Shown: positions 17,037 to 26,275 of the stretch, one piece after another
Layout: each line of letters begins with the position of its first letter
Position numbering within the stretch: the first letter of the stretch is position 1
NCBI RefSeq assembly: GCF_018408575.1
Contig: NZ_AP023418.1
Span: 62,001 to 126,000, forward strand
Direction: 5' to 3'
Source of the DNA: Vescimonas coprocola
GTDB lineage: Bacteria > Bacillota > Clostridia > Oscillospirales > Oscillospiraceae
Length of the DNA stretch: 64,000 bases
Program-made: the position numbers and the translations under genes
Notes under the pieces: model-generated
The model's input: the letters and a program-made list of their open reading frames with translations, nothing else
What the model was told of the DNA's origin: nothing
Databases searched by the model: none

Positions 17037-17743
17037 TGGATAAGGAAACGCTGCTGTCCTGCCGGGACGTGTCGCTGGGCTACGAGGGACACACCGTGTG
17101 GGAACATCTGACCTTCTCGGTACATTCGGGGGAATACCTGTGTATCGTGGGGGAAAACGGCTCCGGCAAGTCCACGCTTCTCAAGAGCCTGCTGGGGCTG
17201 CTGCCGCCGCTGAAGGGGGTCATCCGGCGAAGTGAGGCCGCCGGGGCGGTGGGCTATCTGCCCCAGCAGACCCAGGCTCAGCGGGATTTTCCCGCCACCG
17301 TCAGCGAGGTAGTGCTGTCGGGCTTTCTCAGCGCCCGTGGACGGCGGTTCTTCTACTCCGCCGCCGAGAAGTCGCAGGCGCTGATGCACATGGGCAAGCT
17401 GGGGATATTGGAATTGAAGGATCGGTGCTACCGGGAGCTGTCCGGCGGACAGCAGCAGCGGGTGCTGCTGGCACGGGCGCTGTGCGCCGCCCGGCGGCTG
17501 CTGATCCTGGACGAGCCGGTGACGGGGCTGGACCCCGCCGCCGCACAGGATCTGTACCGGACGCTGGCCTATCTCAACAAAAATGAGGGGCTGGCCATCG
17601 TCATGGTGACCCACGACCTGCAGAGCGCCCTGCAATACGCCGACACCGTGCTCTATGCCGGGCAGGGCAAGTGGTTTCACGGCACGACGGCGGAATATCT
17701 CGCCTCCCCCTACGGGCGGCGGTTCGGAGGTGAGCGGACATGA
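17036..17743 (+). CDS. znuC: Zinc ABC transporter ATP-binding protein
   Basis: The 235-residue ATPase has Walker A GENGSGKST (about residues 38-46), Q-loop LPQQTQAQ, signature LSGGQQQR (about 140), Walker B LLILDEP and the switch histidine in VTHDL. It powers import through the permease that overlaps its 3' end. Its start overlaps the znuA stop (TGATG). Confidence 0.94.
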   Translation: MDKETLLSCRDVSLGYEGHTVWEHLTFSVHSGEYLCIVGENGSGKSTLLKSLLGLLPPLKGVIRRSEAAGAVGYLPQQTQAQRDFPATVSEVVLSGFLSARGRRFFYSAAEKSQALMHMGKLGILELKDRCYRELSGGQQQRVLLARALCAARRLLILDEPVTGLDPAAAQDLYRTLAYLNKNEGLAIVMVTHDLQSALQYADTVLYAGQGKWFHGTTAEYLASPYGRRFGGERT

Positions 17744-18552
17744 CGCTGCTGCTGGAGATGTTTACCTATCCCTTTATCGTCCGGGCCTTTGCCGCCGGGG
17801 TGCTGCTGTCGCTGTGTGCGGCGCTGCTGGGGGTGCCGCTGGTGCTCAAGCGGTACTCCATGATCGGGGACGGACTGAGCCATGTGTCCTTCGGGGCGCT
17901 GTCCGTGGCGCTGGCCTGCGGCTGGGCGCCGCTGCCGGTGTCCATTCCGGTGGTCATCGTGGCGGCGCTGGGGCTGCTGCGAATGACGGAGCGCAGCCGC
18001 ATGGGAGCCGACGCCGCCATTGCGGTGGTGTCCGCTTCATCACTGGCGGTGGGCGTCATCGTCACCAGCCTTACCACCGGCATGACTACAGACGTGGACA
18101 GCTATATGTTCGGCTCCATTCTGGCCATGACGCAGGCGGATGTGGTACTCAGCGCCCTGCTGTGCGTGGGGGTGCTGGTGCTGTTCGTGCTGTTTTACCA
18201 CAGGCTTTTTGCCATCACCTTTGACGAGAACTTCTCCCGTGCCACCGGGGTGAAGGTGGGGCTGTACAACACCCTGCTGTCGGTGCTGACGGCTTTGACC
18301 ATCGTGCTGGGGATGCGGATGATGGGCGCTATGCTCATCTCCAGTCTGGTGATCTTTCCGGCGCTGTCGGCCATGCGGGTGAGAAAAAGCTTCCGGGGCG
18401 TGGTGGTGCTGGCGGGGGTGCTGTCGGTGCTGGGCTTCTGCGTGGGCCTCACCGGTTCGTATCTGCTGAGCACCCCGGTGGGGGCCTCGGTGGTGGTGGT
18501 AGACCTGCTGATCTTCCTGCTGTGCTGCGGTGTGCGGCGGGTTCGGGGCTGA
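17740..18552 (+). CDS. znuB: Zinc ABC transporter permease
   Basis: The 270-residue integral membrane protein has about eight to nine hydrophobic segments and the ABC-3 family features, such as YSMIGDGLSHVSFG near residue 38 and the conserved AALAL-type turns. It forms the membrane channel for zinc with ZnuC. The start overlaps the znuC stop as ATGA, so zur-znuA-znuC-znuB is one tightly coupled operon. A hairpin follows. Confidence 0.94.
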   Translation: MTLLLEMFTYPFIVRAFAAGVLLSLCAALLGVPLVLKRYSMIGDGLSHVSFGALSVALACGWAPLPVSIPVVIVAALGLLRMTERSRMGADAAIAVVSASSLAVGVIVTSLTTGMTTDVDSYMFGSILAMTQADVVLSALLCVGVLVLFVLFYHRLFAITFDENFSRATGVKVGLYNTLLSVLTALTIVLGMRMMGAMLISSLVIFPALSAMRVRKSFRGVVVLAGVLSVLGFCVGLTGSYLLSTPVGASVVVVDLLIFLLCCGVRRVRG

Positions 18553-18569
18553 GACTTAAAATGCCTTGG

Positions 18570-18604
18570 GCGGGACGCTGCGGACTGCGGCGTCCCGCTT
18601 TCCC
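18570..18604 (+). terminator. Probable terminator of the zinc operon
   Basis: GCGGGACGC and GCGTCCCGC form a 9-pair stem, followed by a short TTTCCC tail. The weak T-run lowers confidence. Confidence 0.6.
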
Positions 18605-18668
18605 GTTGGGGAGAGGAAAAATACCGGCTGAAAAAGCCGGTTTCGACGGAAAATCCCCGGAAAAGCTC

Positions 18669-18697
18669 TTGCAATCGCTGAAAAATCGTGCTATACT
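18669..18697 (+). promoter_or_regulatory. Promoter of the rimP-nusA-infB operon
   Basis: TTGCAA (18669-18674) and TATACT (18692-18697) are 17 bases apart, about 100 bases before rimP. Confidence 0.8.
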
Positions 18698-18725
18698 TAC
18701 TGCATAGTAAGGTGGTATTGACTGG

Positions 18726-18752
18726 GAGTGGACGATTCGTCCGCTCTTTTTG
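18726..18752 (+). terminator. Leader terminator before rimP-nusA (possible attenuator)
   Basis: GAGTGGACG and CGTCCGCTC pair around an ATT loop, with TTTTTGTT following, about 30 bases after the promoter and 45 bases before rimP. An intrinsic terminator in this place would stop transcription before the operon. In Bacillus, NusA limits its own synthesis through such a leader terminator. Confidence 0.75.
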
Positions 18753-18797
18753 TTGGTCATTTTTGTATCCTTAAAATACGGCGGACAGGAGGTTCCT

Positions 18798-19259
18798 ATG
18801 GCAAAGAAGATCACCGAGCTGGTGGCGGAGGTAGCGGCGCCTGTGGCGCAGGAGCAGGGCTGCACCCTGTGGGACGTGGAGTATGTCCGTGAGGCAGGGC
18901 AGTGGTACCTGCGGCTGTACCTGGACAAGGAAGGCGGCGTGGACATCCTGGACTGCGAGGCTGTGAGCCGCAAGGTCAGCGACCTGCTGGATGAGCTGGA
19001 CCCCATCGAGGCAAGCTATATCTTCGAGGTGTCCTCCGCCGGAGCGGAGCGGCCTTTGAAGCGGCCCTCGGACTTTCAGCAGTTCATGGGCAGCCCCGTG
19101 CTGCTGAAAACCTATAAGCCCGTCAACGGCCGCAAGGAGTTCGCCGGGAGGCTGGCGGGCTACGACAACGGAGCCGTGGAGCTGGATATGGGCACGGCGC
19201 AGCCCCTGCGGTTTGAAAAGCAGGACATTGCGCTGGTGCGCCTGCGTGTGGAATTTTAA
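18798..19259 (+). CDS. rimP: Ribosome maturation factor RimP
   Basis: The 153-residue protein needed for 30S subunit maturation shows the family patterns GCTLWDVEYVREAGQWYLRLYLD, DCEAVSR and EVSSAGAERPLK. ACAGGAGG precedes the ATG at 18798; the frame upstream crosses the leader terminator and is not coding. It is the first gene of the classic nusA operon. Confidence 0.95.
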   Translation: MAKKITELVAEVAAPVAQEQGCTLWDVEYVREAGQWYLRLYLDKEGGVDILDCEAVSRKVSDLLDELDPIEASYIFEVSSAGAERPLKRPSDFQQFMGSPVLLKTYKPVNGRKEFAGRLAGYDNGAVELDMGTAQPLRFEKQDIALVRLRVEF

Positions 19260-19289
19260 GCAACGACAGAAAGAATAGGAGTTACGATC

Positions 19290-20348
19290 ATGAAATGCGA
19301 TGAGATCTTTGCCGCACTGGCAATGCTGGAAAAGGAGCGGGGCATCCCTCAGGACTTTATGATGAACAAGATCGTTCAGGCCCTGACCACCGCTTATAAG
19401 CGGGACCACGAGGGTGTGGAGAACGTGGTGGTGGAGGTCAACGAGGAGAAGCGTGACCTGAAGATGTTCGTGCAGAAGGAGATCGTGGAGGAGGTGGAGA
19501 ACCCCGGCTCCCAGATCTCTCTGGAGGAGGCCCGGCGCATCTCTGCCAAGTATGAACTGGGCGGTATGGTGCGCTTCCCGGTGGAGAACGTGGAGTTCGG
19601 CCGCATTGCCGCCGGTAACGGCAAGCAGGTCATCATTCAGGGCCTGCGGGAGGCTGAGCACGGCATGATCTATGACGAGTGGGGCTCCAAGCAGCATGAG
19701 ATCCTCACCGGCACTGTGTCCCGCATCGATCCCCGCAGCGGCAACGTCTATCTCCGCATCGGCACCGGCAACGAGGCCACCGAGGGCATCCTGAGCCTGA
19801 ACGAGCAGGTCAGCACCGAGACCTACACCGAGGGACAGCTGCTGAAGGTGTATCTGGTGGAGGTGCGCCGTGGCACCCGTGGCCCGCAGGTCATGGTGTC
19901 CCGGACCCATCCGGGCCTTGTCAAGCGGCTGTTTGAGCTGGAGGTGCCGGAGATCTTCGACGGCACGGTGGAGATCCGCTCCATCGCCCGTGAGGCCGGC
20001 AGCCGCACCAAGATGGCGGTGTGGTCCGCCGACGAGAACGTGGATCCCATCGGCGCCTGCGTCGGCCCCCGTGGTCAGCGTGTGGCTGCCATTGTGGAGG
20101 AACTCCACGGCGAGAAGATCGACATCATCAAGTACTCCGAGGATCCCGCCGAGTTCATCGCCGCTGCGCTGGCTCCCTCCGATGTGGAGGAGGTGCGTCT
20201 GGCGGACGAGGGCAAGGTGTGCCGGGTCATCGTTCCCGACGACCAGCTGAGTCTGGCCATCGGCAAGGAGGGGCAGAACGCCCGTCTGGCTGCCCGGCTC
20301 ACCGGGTATAAGATCGACATCAAGCCCGTGTCCCGGGCGGATGAATAA
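19290..20348 (+). CDS. nusA: Transcription termination/antitermination factor NusA
   Basis: The 352-residue protein has the N-terminal RNA polymerase-binding domain, an S1 domain (about residues 134-200, starting EILTGTVSRID) and two KH domains. IGACVGPRGQRV marks KH1 and LAIGKEGQNARLA marks KH2. As in other Firmicutes, there are no C-terminal acidic repeats. It affects pausing and intrinsic termination, and probably controls its own operon through the leader hairpin at 18726-18752. Confidence 0.97.
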   Translation: MKCDEIFAALAMLEKERGIPQDFMMNKIVQALTTAYKRDHEGVENVVVEVNEEKRDLKMFVQKEIVEEVENPGSQISLEEARRISAKYELGGMVRFPVENVEFGRIAAGNGKQVIIQGLREAEHGMIYDEWGSKQHEILTGTVSRIDPRSGNVYLRIGTGNEATEGILSLNEQVSTETYTEGQLLKVYLVEVRRGTRGPQVMVSRTHPGLVKRLFELEVPEIFDGTVEIRSIAREAGSRTKMAVWSADENVDPIGACVGPRGQRVAAIVEELHGEKIDIIKYSEDPAEFIAAALAPSDVEEVRLADEGKVCRVIVPDDQLSLAIGKEGQNARLAARLTGYKIDIKPVSRADE

Positions 20349-20374
20349 GTTCGTATCCTGAGAGGAGGCCCGTC

Positions 20375-20641
20375 ATGCAGAAGGTGAAGAAGATCCCCCA
20401 GCGCCAGTGCGTGGGGTGCCGTACCAAGCGGGATAAAAAGGATCTGCTGCGGATCGTCAAGACCCCGGAGGGGGAGATCGTGCTGGATGCCACCGGCAAA
20501 AAGTCCGGACGGGGCGTGTACGTCTGTCCCGACCCGGAGTGTCTGCGGAAGGCCCGCAAGTCCCGTGGGCTGGAGCGTGCGCTGGAGACGACCATCCCGG
20601 CGGAGGTATACGATGGGCTGGAGGCCCGGATGGGGGAGTAA
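20375..20641 (+). CDS. rnpM: RNase P modulator RnpM (YlxR)
   Basis: The 88-residue basic protein has the YlxR signature: RQCVGCRTKRDKKDLLRIV at residues 10-28, GRGVYVC and a second cysteine in PECLRKA. YlxR/RnpM binds RNase P RNA and damps its activity. It lies in the conserved slot after nusA. AGAGGAGG precedes the ATG. The stop overlaps the next start (TAATG). Confidence 0.93.
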   Translation: MQKVKKIPQRQCVGCRTKRDKKDLLRIVKTPEGEIVLDATGKKSGRGVYVCPDPECLRKARKSRGLERALETTIPAEVYDGLEARMGE

Positions 20642-21240
20642 TGGAGCATATTTTATCAATGATCGGCCTTGCCAAAAAGGCGGGCCGTGTGGAGATCGGT
20701 GAGGAGCCGGTGGGCTCTGCCGCCCGCAGCAGGCACGCACGGGTCATTCTGGTGGCGTCGGATGCGGCGGCCGGCTCTGTGCGCCGGGCGTATGCCTTTG
20801 CACAGACGGGGGCCTGCCTGTGTCTGACCATCCCCGCCGACAAGGACGCTCTGGGCCGTGCGCTGGGCCGCAGCAGCTGCGCCATGGTGGCTGTCACAGA
20901 CGTGGGCTTTGCCGACGCCATCGTGAAAAAGCTGGCAGTCATGGATCCGGAGCACTATGAGCAGGCATCCCAGCGGCTGCAGATCAAGGCCCGGCGGGCC
21001 ATGGAGCGGCGGGAGGAGCAGGCCCGGCACGAGAAGAACCTGCGCCGGGGCAAGAAGCGCACGGCTTCCCCGGAGCCGCCGCAGCCGGTGCAGGAGCCGC
21101 CCCGTGAGGCGGCGAAGGAAAAGCCCCGGCGTCCGGCCCGTCCGGGCCGCAGGCGCCCCGCTGCTCCGCAGCAGCGGTTTGCCGGTTCCCGGCCGGTGAA
21201 AAAGGGCAAGGGCTCCGGCAGGGATCGGAAAAAATCGTAA
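20641..21240 (+). CDS. YlxQ-type L7Ae/L30e-family RNA-binding protein with long basic tail
   Basis: The first about 100 residues are an L7Ae-like kink-turn RNA-binding domain (ILSMIGLAKKAGRVEIGEEP, then VILVASDAAAGS). That is the full length of a normal YlxQ protein. The remaining about 95 residues are an unusual extension, rich in Arg, Lys, Pro and Glu, probably disordered and ending KKGKGSGRDRKKS. It sits in the standard position between rnpM and infB, translationally coupled to rnpM. The tail may bind RNA or ribosomes; that is inference. Confidence 0.85.
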   Translation: MEHILSMIGLAKKAGRVEIGEEPVGSAARSRHARVILVASDAAAGSVRRAYAFAQTGACLCLTIPADKDALGRALGRSSCAMVAVTDVGFADAIVKKLAVMDPEHYEQASQRLQIKARRAMERREEQARHEKNLRRGKKRTASPEPPQPVQEPPREAAKEKPRRPARPGRRRPAAPQQRFAGSRPVKKGKGSGRDRKKS

Positions 21241-21290
21241 GTTTTGTGCTCCGGCACATTTCGTAATCACAAAGATGGAGGTGGCTTTAT

Positions 21291-23609
21291 TTGGGTAGCG
21301 TAGGAAACAAATATAGAGTGCATGAGGTGGCGAAGGACTTCGGAGTCCCCACCAAGCAGATCACGGAGATCTTGACCAAGTACGCCGAAACGCCCAAGAA
21401 CCATATGCAGGTCTTGGAGGATCGGGAGCTGTCTCTGATCTTTGAGTATCTGACCCAGCACAATCAGGTATCCGGGATTCAGGTGATCTTCGCCGAGGGG
21501 GCCAAGCCTGCCGAGAAGAAGCAGCAGCCTGCCGCCAAGCCCGCCGAGAAGAAGCCGGAGGGCAAGGGGGAGAGCCGTTCTGCCAAGCAGGAGACCAAGC
21601 CCGTCTCCCGTGTGCCTCAGACCAAGGTGGTGGACACCCGCAAGGCCACGGCGGTGAATCTGGATAAGTACGACGAGAAGCTGCAGGACATGGCAGAGGG
21701 CCGCACCGGCGGCGGCCGTCGGGCCCAGCAGCAGACCCAGGGCAAGGAGAAGTTCCGCAACGGCGGCAAGCGCCGGGACAACGGTTTTTCCAATAAACGC
21801 AAGCAGGAGGAGGCGGATCGTCTGCGCCGCCTGCGGCTGGAGGTCATCAAAAAGACCCCCGTTACCGTGCAGATCCCCGATGAGATCAGCGTGGGCGAGC
21901 TGGCCAGCCGCATGAAAAAGACCGGCGCAGAGGTGGTCAAGTGCCTGATGAAAAACGGCGTCATGGCCTCCCTGAGCCAGCTCATTGACTTCGATACCGC
22001 CGCCATCATCGCCGAGGAGATGGGCTGCAAGGTGGAGAAGGAGGTAGTGGTCACCATCGAGGAGAAGCTCATCGACGACCACAAGGACAACGAGAAGGAT
22101 CTGGTACCCCGTGCCCCCGTGGTGGTGGTCATGGGTCATGTGGACCACGGCAAGACCAGTCTGCTGGACTATATCCGCAACGCCCATGTGGCCAGCGGCG
22201 AGGCCGGCGGTATCACCCAGCACATCGGCGCCTATCAGGTGCAGATCAACGGCAAGCCCATCACCTTCCTGGATACCCCCGGCCACGAGGCATTTACCTC
22301 CATGCGAGCCAGAGGCGCCATGGTGACAGATATCGCCATTCTGGTGGTGGCCGCCGAGGACGGTATCATGCCCCAGACGGTGGAGTCCATCAACCACGCC
22401 AAGGCTGCCGGGATCCCCATTATCGTGGCCATCAACAAGATGGATAAGCCGGAGGCCAATCCCGAGCGCATCAAGCAGCAGCTCACCGAGTACGGGCTGG
22501 TGTGTGAGGAGTGGGGCGGCGACACCATTGTCTGCCCCATTTCCGCCAAGACCGGTATGGGCGTGGACAATCTGCTGGAGATGCTGACGCTGACCGCCGA
22601 GGTGGGCGAGCTGAAGGCAAACCCCAACCGTGCCGCTCAGGGTACGGTCATCGAGGCCCGTCTGGACAAGGGCCGTGGCCCCGTGGCCACGCTGCTGGTG
22701 CAGAACGGCACGCTGAAGCAGGGCGATATCATCATCGCCGGTACCTCCGTGGGCCGTGTCCGGGCCATGGTCAGCGACAAGGGCCAGAAGATCACCTCCG
22801 CCGGGCCCTCTGTGCCTGTGGAGATCACCGGTCTCAGCGAGGCTCCTACTGCCGGGGCTACCTTCAATGCCGTGGCCGATGAGAAGCTGGCCCGTGAGCT
22901 GGTGGAGCAGCGCAAGGCCGAGGAGAAGGCCAAGGCCAATGCCCCTGTCACCAAGGTCTCGCTGGAGGATCTGTTCAGCCAGATCCAGGCCGGTGAGATG
23001 AAGAACCTGAACCTGATCGTCAAGGCCGATGTTCAGGGCAGCGTGGAGGCGGTGAAGGCATCCCTGGAGAAGCTCAGCAACGACGAGGTGCGTGTCCGTG
23101 TCATCCACGGCGGTGTGGGCGCCATCAACGAGTCCGATGTGATGCTGGCCTCTACGTCGCAGGCCATCATCGTGGGCTTTAACGTCCGCCCCGACAACGC
23201 CGCCCGTGACTCCGCCGCCCGTGCCAACGTGGATATGCGGATGTACCGTGTCATCTATGATGCCATCAACGAGATCGAGGCCGCTATGAAGGGTATGCTG
23301 GCGCCCAAGTTCCGTGAGGTGCTGCTGGGCCATGCCGAGGTGCGCCAGACCTACAAGGTCTCCGGCGTTGGCACCGTGGCAGGCTGCTACGTGCAGGACG
23401 GTAAGCTCCAGCGCAAGGACTGTCAGGTCCGGCTGGTCCGGGACGGCATCGTTATCCACGAGGGTGTGCTGGCCTCCCTGCAGCGCTTCAAGGATCAGGC
23501 CAAGGAGGTTCTGGCCGGGTACGAGTGCGGCCTGACCATCGAGAAGTTCAACGACATCAAGGAAGGCGATATTGTGGAAGCCTTCACCATGGAGGAAATT
23601 CCCCAGTAA
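21291..23609 (+). CDS. infB: Translation initiation factor IF-2
   Basis: The 772-residue GTPase places fMet-tRNA on the 30S subunit. After a short N-terminal IF2_N domain and a charged linker come a second IF2_N domain and the G domain, with GHVDHGKTS (near residue 281), DTPGHEAF and NKMDKPEA. Domains II to IV follow. The likely start is a TTG at 21291, nine bases after GGAGG; no better ATG or GTG exists near the conserved [15 protein letters not shown]. The last 46 bases and the following 15 bases are copied 215 bases downstream. Confidence 0.96.
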   Translation: MGSVGNKYRVHEVAKDFGVPTKQITEILTKYAETPKNHMQVLEDRELSLIFEYLTQHNQVSGIQVIFAEGAKPAEKKQQPAAKPAEKKPEGKGESRSAKQETKPVSRVPQTKVVDTRKATAVNLDKYDEKLQDMAEGRTGGGRRAQQQTQGKEKFRNGGKRRDNGFSNKRKQEEADRLRRLRLEVIKKTPVTVQIPDEISVGELASRMKKTGAEVVKCLMKNGVMASLSQLIDFDTAAIIAEEMGCKVEKEVVVTIEEKLIDDHKDNEKDLVPRAPVVVVMGHVDHGKTSLLDYIRNAHVASGEAGGITQHIGAYQVQINGKPITFLDTPGHEAFTSMRARGAMVTDIAILVVAAEDGIMPQTVESINHAKAAGIPIIVAINKMDKPEANPERIKQQLTEYGLVCEEWGGDTIVCPISAKTGMGVDNLLEMLTLTAEVGELKANPNRAAQGTVIEARLDKGRGPVATLLVQNGTLKQGDIIIAGTSVGRVRAMVSDKGQKITSAGPSVPVEITGLSEAPTAGATFNAVADEKLARELVEQRKAEEKAKANAPVTKVSLEDLFSQIQAGEMKNLNLIVKADVQGSVEAVKASLEKLSNDEVRVRVIHGGVGAINESDVMLASTSQAIIVGFNVRPDNAARDSAARANVDMRMYRVIYDAINEIEAAMKGMLAPKFREVLLGHAEVRQTYKVSGVGTVAGCYVQDGKLQRKDCQVRLVRDGIVIHEGVLASLQRFKDQAKEVLAGYECGLTIEKFNDIKEGDIVEAFTMEEIPQ

Positions 23610-23624
23610 ACGGGGGAGTGGCCC
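23564..23624 (+). repeat. infB 3'-end direct repeat, copy 1
   Basis: This copy covers the last codons of infB ([11 protein letters not shown] and stop) and 15 bases beyond. It matches copy 2 at 60 of 61 positions. Confidence 0.95.
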
Positions 23625-23778
23625 TTATGCGCTGTCTCCGGTCGCCTTCCGGCGCAGCACGGCTGCGCCCGCAGGTCGTGCGTACAAGGGGTTTGCGGAG
23701 CAAAACCTTGCTTTGGCGGAATTCATTTCCGCCAAAGGATGGTGGATCGGGGCCCCCATGAAACGAGTTTCATGGGGC
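23625..23778. other. 154-base hairpin-rich insert between the infB end copies
   Basis: The insert has three successive hairpins: GCGCAGC/GCTGCGC, CTTTGGCGGA/TCCGCCAAAG (23711-23737) and CCCCATGAAAC/GTTTCATGGGG (23754-23777). No protein gene is credible. Its appearance is that of a small palindromic repeat element. Confidence 0.7.
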
Positions 23779-23839
23779 AGGCGATATGGTGGAAGCCTTC
23801 ACCATGGAGGAAATTCCCCAGTAAACGGGGGAGTGGCCC
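23779..23839 (+). repeat. infB 3'-end direct repeat, copy 2
   Basis: A second, non-coding copy of the infB end and its trailing bases, with one change (G for T) from copy 1. Confidence 0.95.
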
Positions 23840-23980
23840 GTGGAGAGAGGTGTTCGGCAAGCACCGGCCTTTCTACGGACAGTTCGCAGATGACCGTGGG
23901 AAGCCGTGATACCACACAGGAACCGCCGCCGGATGCGCTCTGACTCCGATTTTCCCCGCAACAGACAAACACAAGACCCA

Positions 23981-24010
23981 GAGGGCGGGCGCTTCGCCCG
24001 CCCTCTTTTC
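23981..24010 (+). terminator. Intrinsic terminator between infB and rbfA
   Basis: An 11-pair stem (GAGGGCGGGCG / CGCCCGCCCTC) with a CTT loop and four T residues stands 27 bases before rbfA. It may lower expression of the downstream genes. Between the second infB copy and this stem (23840-23980) I see nothing else. Confidence 0.85.
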
Positions 24011-24036
24011 CACATCCAACGAAAGGAGAACCGTCT

Positions 24037-24426
24037 ATGTCATCCAACCGCATCGGCCGCATCAACGACGAGATCCAGAAGGAGCTCTCCGCCCTGCTGC
24101 GGACCGTCAAGGACCCCCGTGTGACGGATTGTATGCTGACCATCACCCATGTGGACACCACCAGCGATCTGCGCTATGCCCGCATCTATGTCAGCGCCCT
24201 GAACTGCCCGGACGAGAAGGGGCTTTTGAAGGGCCTGAAGTCCGCCGCAGGCTATCTGCGCCATGAGCTGGGCAGCCGCATCGACCTGCGCTATACCCCG
24301 GAGCTGCAATTTTTTGTGGACGACTCCATCGCCTATGGCGCACACATTCTGGATATGCTGAACCATGTCAAGCCCGCCGATCCCCGGAACGCCGATATCG
24401 TGCTGCCGGAGGATCGGGAGGACTGA
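24037..24426 (+). CDS. rbfA: Ribosome-binding factor A
   Basis: The 129-residue KH-like protein assists the late maturation of the 30S 5' domain. Typical segments are RINDEIQKELSALLR, DPRV and YARIYVS, and the C-terminal PELQFFVDDSIAYG. GAAAGGAGA precedes the ATG. It follows infB as in most Firmicutes, although here a terminator and a repeat element separate them. Confidence 0.96.
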   Translation: MSSNRIGRINDEIQKELSALLRTVKDPRVTDCMLTITHVDTTSDLRYARIYVSALNCPDEKGLLKGLKSAAGYLRHELGSRIDLRYTPELQFFVDDSIAYGAHILDMLNHVKPADPRNADIVLPEDRED

Positions 24427-24439
24427 GGAGGTGTCTGTT

Positions 24440-25393
24440 ATGACCACTGCGGAAGCCGCCGCCTGTCTGGCGGCTATGGATCAGGTGCTGATCCTCACCC
24501 ATGTCCGCCCCGACGGCGACACCATCGGCTCCGCCGCCGCCCTGTGCTGCGGCTTGCGGGCGCTGGGCAAAACGGCGTATCTGCTGCCCAACCCGGAGCT
24601 GACGGCCACCTACGCCCCCTATGCCGCCCCCTATTTGGCGGAGGCGGATTTTGCACCGGCGTATGTGGTCTCCGTGGACATTGCGGCGCTGTCGCTGCTG
24701 CCGGAGAACGCCCGGCCCTATCAGGACCGCATTGCTCTGGCCATCGACCACCACCCCTCTCAGGAGTTTTTCGCCCGTGAGACGTGTCTGGAGGCGGACA
24801 GCGCCGCCTGCGGCGAGATCGTGTACGATATCCTCCGGCAGCTGACGCCCCTGACGCCGGAGATGGCTCTGCCGCTGTATGTGGCCATCTCCACGGACAC
24901 CGGCTGCTTCGTCTACTCCAACACCACCCCCCGCAGCCACCGCATCGCAGCCCAGCTGATGGACTGCGGCATCGACGTGGCCCCCGTCAACAAGGCACTG
25001 TTCCGCACCAAGAGCGCCGTGCGTCTGGCTATGGAGGCCCGGATGGTGGCGGATATGGAGCGCTGCGACGCCGGGCGGGTGGTGGTGATGCAGATCCCCC
25101 TGTCCCTGCGGCAGGAGCTGCACGCCACCGATGCCGACATCGAGGAGCTAAGCGCTCTGGCGGCGCAGGTGGAGGGGACCGACTGCGGTGTGACCCTGCG
25201 GGAGCTGCGTCCCGGCACGGTGAAGCTGTCCCTGCGGACCGGCCCCCGTGTCAACGCCACGGAGGTCTGCCGCCTGTTGGGCGGCGGAGGTCACGCCGCA
25301 GCGGCGGGAGCCACCGTCAGCGGCACCATGGCTCAGGCGAAGTCCGCCGTGCTGGCGGCCATCGCTCAGGTCATCGGCCCGCTGGCCCCCTGA
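24440..25393 (+). CDS. nrnA: Bifunctional oligoribonuclease/pAp phosphatase, NrnA-type DHH phosphoesterase
   Basis: The 317-residue protein has the DHH fold: THVRPDGDTIGSA (near residue 22), VSVDIA, the DHH motif in AIDHHPS (near 104) and the DHHA1 domain with GGGGHAAAAGATV near the C-terminus. NrnA degrades short RNA fragments and pAp. GAGGAGGTG stands before the ATG at 24440. It is one of the usual genes between rbfA and truB. Confidence 0.94.
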   Translation: MTTAEAAACLAAMDQVLILTHVRPDGDTIGSAAALCCGLRALGKTAYLLPNPELTATYAPYAAPYLAEADFAPAYVVSVDIAALSLLPENARPYQDRIALAIDHHPSQEFFARETCLEADSAACGEIVYDILRQLTPLTPEMALPLYVAISTDTGCFVYSNTTPRSHRIAAQLMDCGIDVAPVNKALFRTKSAVRLAMEARMVADMERCDAGRVVVMQIPLSLRQELHATDADIEELSALAAQVEGTDCGVTLRELRPGTVKLSLRTGPRVNATEVCRLLGGGGHAAAAGATVSGTMAQAKSAVLAAIAQVIGPLAP

Positions 25394-25405
25394 AAAGGAG
25401 CGACT

Positions 25406-26275
25406 ATGGCCAACGGGATCATCATCATCGACAAGCCCGCCGATTGGACCAGCATGGACGTCTGCGCCAAGCTGCGGGGAATACTGAAAACCAAAAAGGT
25501 GGGCCACGCCGGGACACTGGATCCCATGGCCACCGGCGTGCTGCCGGTGTTTGTGGGACAGGCCACCCGTGGCGTCAGCTTCGCCGAATCCGGGGACAAG
25601 GAGTATCTGGCCGTCCTGCGGCTGGGCCTTGTCACCGATACGCAGGACACCTCCGGGCAGGTGCTGCACCGGACGGAGGCGCTGCCGGACCGGGCGGCGC
25701 TGGAGGCGGTGCTGCCACGGTTCACCGGAGAAATTTCCCAGCTGCCGCCTATGTACTCCGCCATCAAGATCGGCGGTAAGAAGCTCTATGAGCTGGCCCG
25801 GCAGGGGAAGGAGGTGGAGCGCCGTCCCCGGCCCGTCACCATCCACGCCCTGGAGCTGGTGGAGCAGACGGCCTCCGGCGACTACGTCCTGCGGGTGCGA
25901 TGCTCCAAGGGCACCTATGTCCGTACCCTGTGCCACGACATCGGGCAGGCGCTGGGCTGCGGCGGTTGTATGGCTGCCCTGCGGCGCACCATGGCGGCGG
26001 GCTTCACCCTGTCCGACGCCGTGACGCTGGAGCAGGTGCAGGCGGAGGGCGAGGCCCTGCTGCGGCCGGTGGACTCCCTGTTCCGGGATCGTCCGGCCTA
26101 TGTGCTGCCTACCCCACGGGCTGTGGCCCGCTGCCGCAACGGCAATCCCGTCTCCGTGACGGAGCCGCTGCCGGAGGGGGAGTACCGGGTCTACGACCCG
26201 GAGGGCGATTTTCTGTGCCTGAGCCGCTTGGAGGGCGGCGTGCTGACCTCCATTAAAAACTTTTTCGGAGCGTGA
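25406..26275 (+). CDS. truB: tRNA pseudouridine(55) synthase
   Basis: The 289-residue TruB has the catalytic aspartate in GHAGTLDPMATGVLP (near residue 39), the IDKPADWTS start and CSKGTYVRTLCHDIG near 168. It makes pseudouridine 55 in the T-loop of tRNA. AAAAGGAG lies before the ATG. It is coupled to ribF, whose start follows its stop directly. Confidence 0.97.
   Translation: MANGIIIIDKPADWTSMDVCAKLRGILKTKKVGHAGTLDPMATGVLPVFVGQATRGVSFAESGDKEYLAVLRLGLVTDTQDTSGQVLHRTEALPDRAALEAVLPRFTGEISQLPPMYSAIKIGGKKLYELARQGKEVERRPRPVTIHALELVEQTASGDYVLRVRCSKGTYVRTLCHDIGQALGCGGCMAALRRTMAAGFTLSDAVTLEQVQAEGEALLRPVDSLFRDRPAYVLPTPRAVARCRNGNPVSVTEPLPEGEYRVYDPEGDFLCLSRLEGGVLTSIKNFFGA

Noticed and set aside
21267-23459. 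730-codon minus-strand frame over infB
   Set aside because: It is the mirror of infB codon bias, with no recognisable domain.
23572-23943. 123-codon frame that spans the infB end duplication
   Set aside because: It is the infB end read in a different frame plus the hairpin insert; no ribosome site and no similarity to a known family.
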